From positions 1 through 38,037 of the forward strand of contig CAMLML010000039.1 of the NCBI GenBank assembly GCA_946481095.1: DNA of 38,037 bases, in the 5' to 3' direction. Positions 35,666 to 38,037 of the stretch are shown here, piece after piece. Numbering within the stretch: position 1 is the stretch's first letter; each line of letters begins with the position of its first letter. The position numbers and the translations under genes are program-made. The notes below the pieces were generated by a model. It searched no databases and was not told the origin of the DNA. It worked only from the letters and a program-made list of their open reading frames with translations. This DNA comes from an uncultured Cellvibrio sp. (GTDB lineage: Bacteria; Pseudomonadota; Gammaproteobacteria; Pseudomonadales; Cellvibrionaceae).

Positions 35666-36167
35666 GAGAATTTTTCCCCGATTTTTTCTGCCATTGATTC
35701 TTGTGTTTCTTGATCCATTCTTCTGTCAGCGTGATTAATGCATCAATTTTTACATCGGGAGATTTTTGGTATTGTCCGACAATCAAAGCCTGACCCAATT
35801 CGCTATTAAATGGCGTTGTGAGTTTGGGGCAGTTGTCATCCAGCCAATTCAACCAGTCCTGTCCTTTAATGCTGGGATTAAAATTTTTGGGCTGTGCACT
35901 GAGTGCAACACGTTTTAATAACAGGCTTAGTGCTTGCAAAACAGTTGCAGTGTCTTGTGTTGATTCCAGTTTGATTTTTTGTAATTCAATTAATGCTTTG
36001 TGACGATAACGATCACGTTGTTTTCGTTTATGCCAAATGAAAACCAGCAGGCCAATTAACACAATCAACCCCAACAAAATCCACCAGCCAGGAGCCAACG
36101 GCCAATAACCGGGTGCTTCGGGGAGATGAATGTCGGCTAGAGGTAAATCGGAGAAATTATTTTCCAT
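35658..36167 (-). CDS. DUF4381 single-span membrane protein
   Basis: 169 residues. A short N-terminal segment (DLPLADIHLPEAPGYWPLAPGWW) precedes a membrane span (ILLGLIVLIGLLVFIW, about 30-46) and a positively charged stretch HKRKQRDRYRHKA, so the rest (about 50-169, with PSIKGQDWLNWLDDN) is cytoplasmic. DUF4381 genes usually sit between DUF58 and batA in MoxR clusters, as here. ATG 36167 shares one base with the stop of the DUF58 gene, with GGAG just upstream. Its function is unknown beyond the cluster. Confidence 0.85.
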   Translation of the reverse strand: MENNFSDLPLADIHLPEAPGYWPLAPGWWILLGLIVLIGLLVFIWHKRKQRDRYRHKALIELQKIKLESTQDTATVLQALSLLLKRVALSAQPKNFNPSIKGQDWLNWLDDNCPKLTTPFNSELGQALIVGQYQKSPDVKIDALITLTEEWIKKHKNQWQKKSGKNSHV

Positions 36168-37183
36168 TATTTAACTCCTTCCATTGAATCACTAGACCCC
36201 ACCCTAGCCCTCCCCTTGCCAGGGGAGGGGACAGTTCCTCCCTCAGGTAAGGGGGAGGTTAGGAGGGCACGATCCGAATTACTAAAATACTGCTGCATGG
36301 AAAGAGTTAAATCATCTGCAGTAGAAAAATTGAGAAGTGCTATGCCCATGGATTGACATAAAGTGTGTAATTGTTGCTGCTTTTCAACAAAATTCTGATG
36401 AAATGCTTGCTGAAATTTTTTGTCGTTGGTCGGCAATAAAATTTGTTGCGATCCATTTGATATTGAAAGATTGTTTGAACTGATAAGGAGTGATTCCAAT
36501 GGATCATGTACTTGCAACAAGCTCAGATCGGTATGACGCGTGAGCTGATAAATACTGGCGTGATCTTTTTCATCCAAATCGTGAAAGTCGCTGATAATAA
36601 AAACAGCGCTGCCGGGTTTGGCAATTCGTCGCGCATCATTAATTAATGGATTAATAGTTGTTGCTGATGTTTGACCCAATGGTGAAACCAGTTTTTGATT
36701 GAAGTCATGAATTTGATGAATCAATTCCAATACAGAATGTTTGCTGCGGCGCGCTTTGATATCGCGCTGTTCCTGATCACCTAACACCAATCCACCAATT
36801 CGATCACCGCGATTTAATGCGGCCCATGCCAGAGTTGCAGCAATTTCAGCAGCGAGCACAGATTTAAAACAATGACGGCTGCCAAAAAAAAGCGGGGAGC
36901 GTTGATCGATTAAAATTAACACCGGCCGCTCACGTTCTTCCCGATACACTTTGGTGTGAGTGACTTGCGTGCGCGCTGTGACTCGCCAATCAATATTGCG
37001 TATGTCGTCTCCTGCCTGATACAAGCGCACTTCTTCAAAATCCATTCCCCTGCCGCGAAAGTGAGTGCGCTCATTACCTGCCAACAAGCTGCGCGCACGT
37101 CGCTTGGGAAATAAAGACAAGCCCTGCGCAACAAACCGGGTTTGTAAAAGTTGGTCGAGTTGTGTGTAGGCACCGCTGGACAT
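36167..37183 (-). CDS. DUF58-domain protein of the MoxR cluster
   Basis: 338 residues without a membrane span. The DUF58 signature lies at about 50-110 (GRGMDFEEVRLYQAGDDIRNIDWRVTAR and THTKVYREERERPVLILIDQRSPLFFGSR, short motifs DIRNIDWRVTAR and VYREERERPV). A vWA-like core follows (LAAEIAATLAWAAL, FIISDFHDLDEKDH). The C-terminal tail, about residues 306-329 (LLTSPLPEGGTVPSPGKG), is encoded by a palindromic repeat related to the one in batD, so the natural end was probably near residue 304. Start ATG 37183 lies 21 nt after moxR. Proteins of this type act with MoxR; the exact role is unknown. Confidence 0.87.
   Translation of the reverse strand: MSSGAYTQLDQLLQTRFVAQGLSLFPKRRARSLLAGNERTHFRGRGMDFEEVRLYQAGDDIRNIDWRVTARTQVTHTKVYREERERPVLILIDQRSPLFFGSRHCFKSVLAAEIAATLAWAALNRGDRIGGLVLGDQEQRDIKARRSKHSVLELIHQIHDFNQKLVSPLGQTSATTINPLINDARRIAKPGSAVFIISDFHDLDEKDHASIYQLTRHTDLSLLQVHDPLESLLISSNNLSISNGSQQILLPTNDKKFQQAFHQNFVEKQQQLHTLCQSMGIALLNFSTADDLTLSMQQYFSNSDRALLTSPLPEGGTVPSPGKGRARVGSSDSMEGVK
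36195..36267. repeat. Palindromic repeat B2, in the DUF58 3' end
   Basis: The left arm (36195-36231) is clearly related to B1 (TAGCCCTCCCCTTGCCAGGG against the B1 arm); the right arm (about 36236-36267) has diverged. Read on the minus strand it gives LLTSPLPEGGTVPSPGKG, the same frame and almost the same peptide as B1. Confidence 0.8.
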
Positions 37184-37204
37184 GAGGCTCTCGCTGATGA
37201 ATGG

Positions 37205-38037
37205 TTAAACCAGAGGCACTGTTGCCAGCAGGCGTTCGATGACCTGTTGGGTATTGATACCCTTGGCCTCTGCTTCAAATCGCAAAATAAGACGATGACG
37301 CAAAACATCAAAGGCTATGGCCTGAACATCATCCGGGGTTACATAATCGCGACCTTCCAACCAGGCATGCGCACGCGCGCAACGATCCAATGCAATAGTG
37401 GCTCGCGGGCTGGCGCCGAACTCGATCAGGCTGGCCAGCTCCTTGTTGTATTGCGCGGGGCGTCGGGTTGCGTTGATTAAATGCACCAGATAATTTTCAA
37501 CCGTGTCAGCCATATGCAATCCCAGTACTTCCTGACGTGCAGCCAAAATACTGGATTCACTGATAACCGCAGGTGCTTCAACAGATTGATACGAGGCTTC
37601 CTGACGAGCCAAATGCAGGATTCGTTTTTCAGCTTCCAGGCTTGGGTAATCCACTACCACATGCAACAAAAAGCGATCCAGCTGTGCTTCGGGCAAAGGG
37701 TAGGTACCTTCCTGTTCTATCGGGTTTTGGGTGGCCATCACCATAAATAATTTCGGCAAAGGATAGGTTTTGCTGCCCACACTGACTTGTCTTTCCGCCA
37801 TAGCTTCCAGCAGCGCAGACTGTACTTTTGCCGGTGCGCGGTTGATCTCATCCGCCAACACCAGATTATGAAATATAGGGCCGGGTTGAAATTCGAACTG
37901 CCCTGATTGGGGGCGGTAAATGTCGGTTCCTGTGACATCGGCTGGTAGCAAATCGGGGGTAAATTGCACGCGGTGGAATTCCGCTTCTATGCCTTGCGAC
38001 AGAGTTTTGATGGCTTTGGTTTTTGCCAGGCCGGGCG
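37205..38037 (-). CDS. moxR: MoxR-family AAA+ ATPase, N-terminus cut by window end
   Basis: 277 residues are visible, the N-terminus lying outside. The first bases encode PGLAKT, the end of the Walker A loop (GxPGxAKT). Then Walker B in NLVLADEINRAPAKVQSALLEAM, sensor region MVMATQNPIEQEGTYPLPEAQLDRF and the C-terminal helical lid (EFGASPRATIALDRCARAHAWLEGRDYVTPDDVQAIA, seen as short motifs GASPRATIALDRCARA and VTPDDVQAIA). MoxR ATPases are chaperone-like and work with vWA proteins to activate or insert cofactors into complexes. The gene leads a minus-strand operon with DUF58, DUF4381 and Bat proteins. The remaining N-terminal part lies upstream of the window. Confidence 0.93.
   Translation of the reverse strand, partial: PGLAKTKAIKTLSQGIEAEFHRVQFTPDLLPADVTGTDIYRPQSGQFEFQPGPIFHNLVLADEINRAPAKVQSALLEAMAERQVSVGSKTYPLPKLFMVMATQNPIEQEGTYPLPEAQLDRFLLHVVVDYPSLEAEKRILHLARQEASYQSVEAPAVISESSILAARQEVLGLHMADTVENYLVHLINATRRPAQYNKELASLIEFGASPRATIALDRCARAHAWLEGRDYVTPDDVQAIAFDVLRHRLILRFEAEAKGINTQQVIERLLATVPLV

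Overview
The window reads as chromosomal DNA of a gammaproteobacterium, most likely of the Cellvibrio/Saccharophagus group (Cellvibrionaceae) or a close relative of Pseudomonas. This is inferred from gene order and protein resemblance, not from a database search. The thrS-infC-rpmI-rplT-pheS-pheT-ihfA-merR-tRNA-Pro order matches the Pseudomonas arrangement as I recall it, a FabY-type ketoacyl synthase is present, and base composition is moderate with AT-rich stretches. Nearly all of the window is core genome. No prophage, integrase, insertion sequence or CRISPR array is visible.

Layout. (1) 1-6313, plus strand: translation block with the end of thrS, infC (non-AUG start), rpmI, rplT, a terminator, pheS, pheT, ihfA, a MerR-like regulator and tRNA-Pro(GGG). 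(2) 6419-11572: a SapC-family protein and a short HPF/RaiA-like ribosome factor that converge on one shared terminator; an IbpA-type small heat-shock protein with what looks like a ROSE RNA thermometer in its leader; and a GlxA-type AraC regulator divergent from fabY. (3) 11582-13686: the rpsP-rimM-trmD-rplS operon with promoter and terminator. (4) 13748-15956: accD and folC, separated by a terminator-like hairpin; valS converges on folC from the minus strand. (5) 18979-25657: malic enzyme, a YjbR-like protein, an XRE-cupin regulator, the fadB-fadA beta-oxidation operon and a small conserved protein. (6) 25815-30851: nadK, a YeaC-like protein, pepN, trxC and a lipoprotein, with C-rich palindromic repeats on both sides of pepN. 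(7) 30881-38037, minus strand: a tightly packed moxR-DUF58-DUF4381-batA-batB/C-batD operon, with moxR cut by the window end.

How the genes work together. Regions 1, 3 and part of 4 supply translation and precursor functions (aminoacyl-tRNA synthetases, ribosomal proteins, tRNA methylation, malonyl-CoA and folate). Several of their promoters carry a GC-rich discriminator that suits growth-rate control. FabY and AccD belong to fatty-acid synthesis, FadB and FadA to its breakdown. The MoxR/Bat genes encode a AAA+ ATPase with membrane-anchored von Willebrand A proteins, a family linked to envelope stress and protein-complex maturation.

Most interesting signals: (a) the ROSE-like hairpin that pairs with the ibpA Shine-Dalgarno; (b) a 77-nt near-perfect palindrome lying in frame in the region encoding the BatD signal peptide, with a diverged relative translated as the C-terminal tail of the DUF58 protein in the same operon; (c) a second C-rich repeat family around pepN; (d) hairpins placed between co-directional genes (pheS/pheT, accD/folC, fadA/small ORF) that could tune downstream expression.
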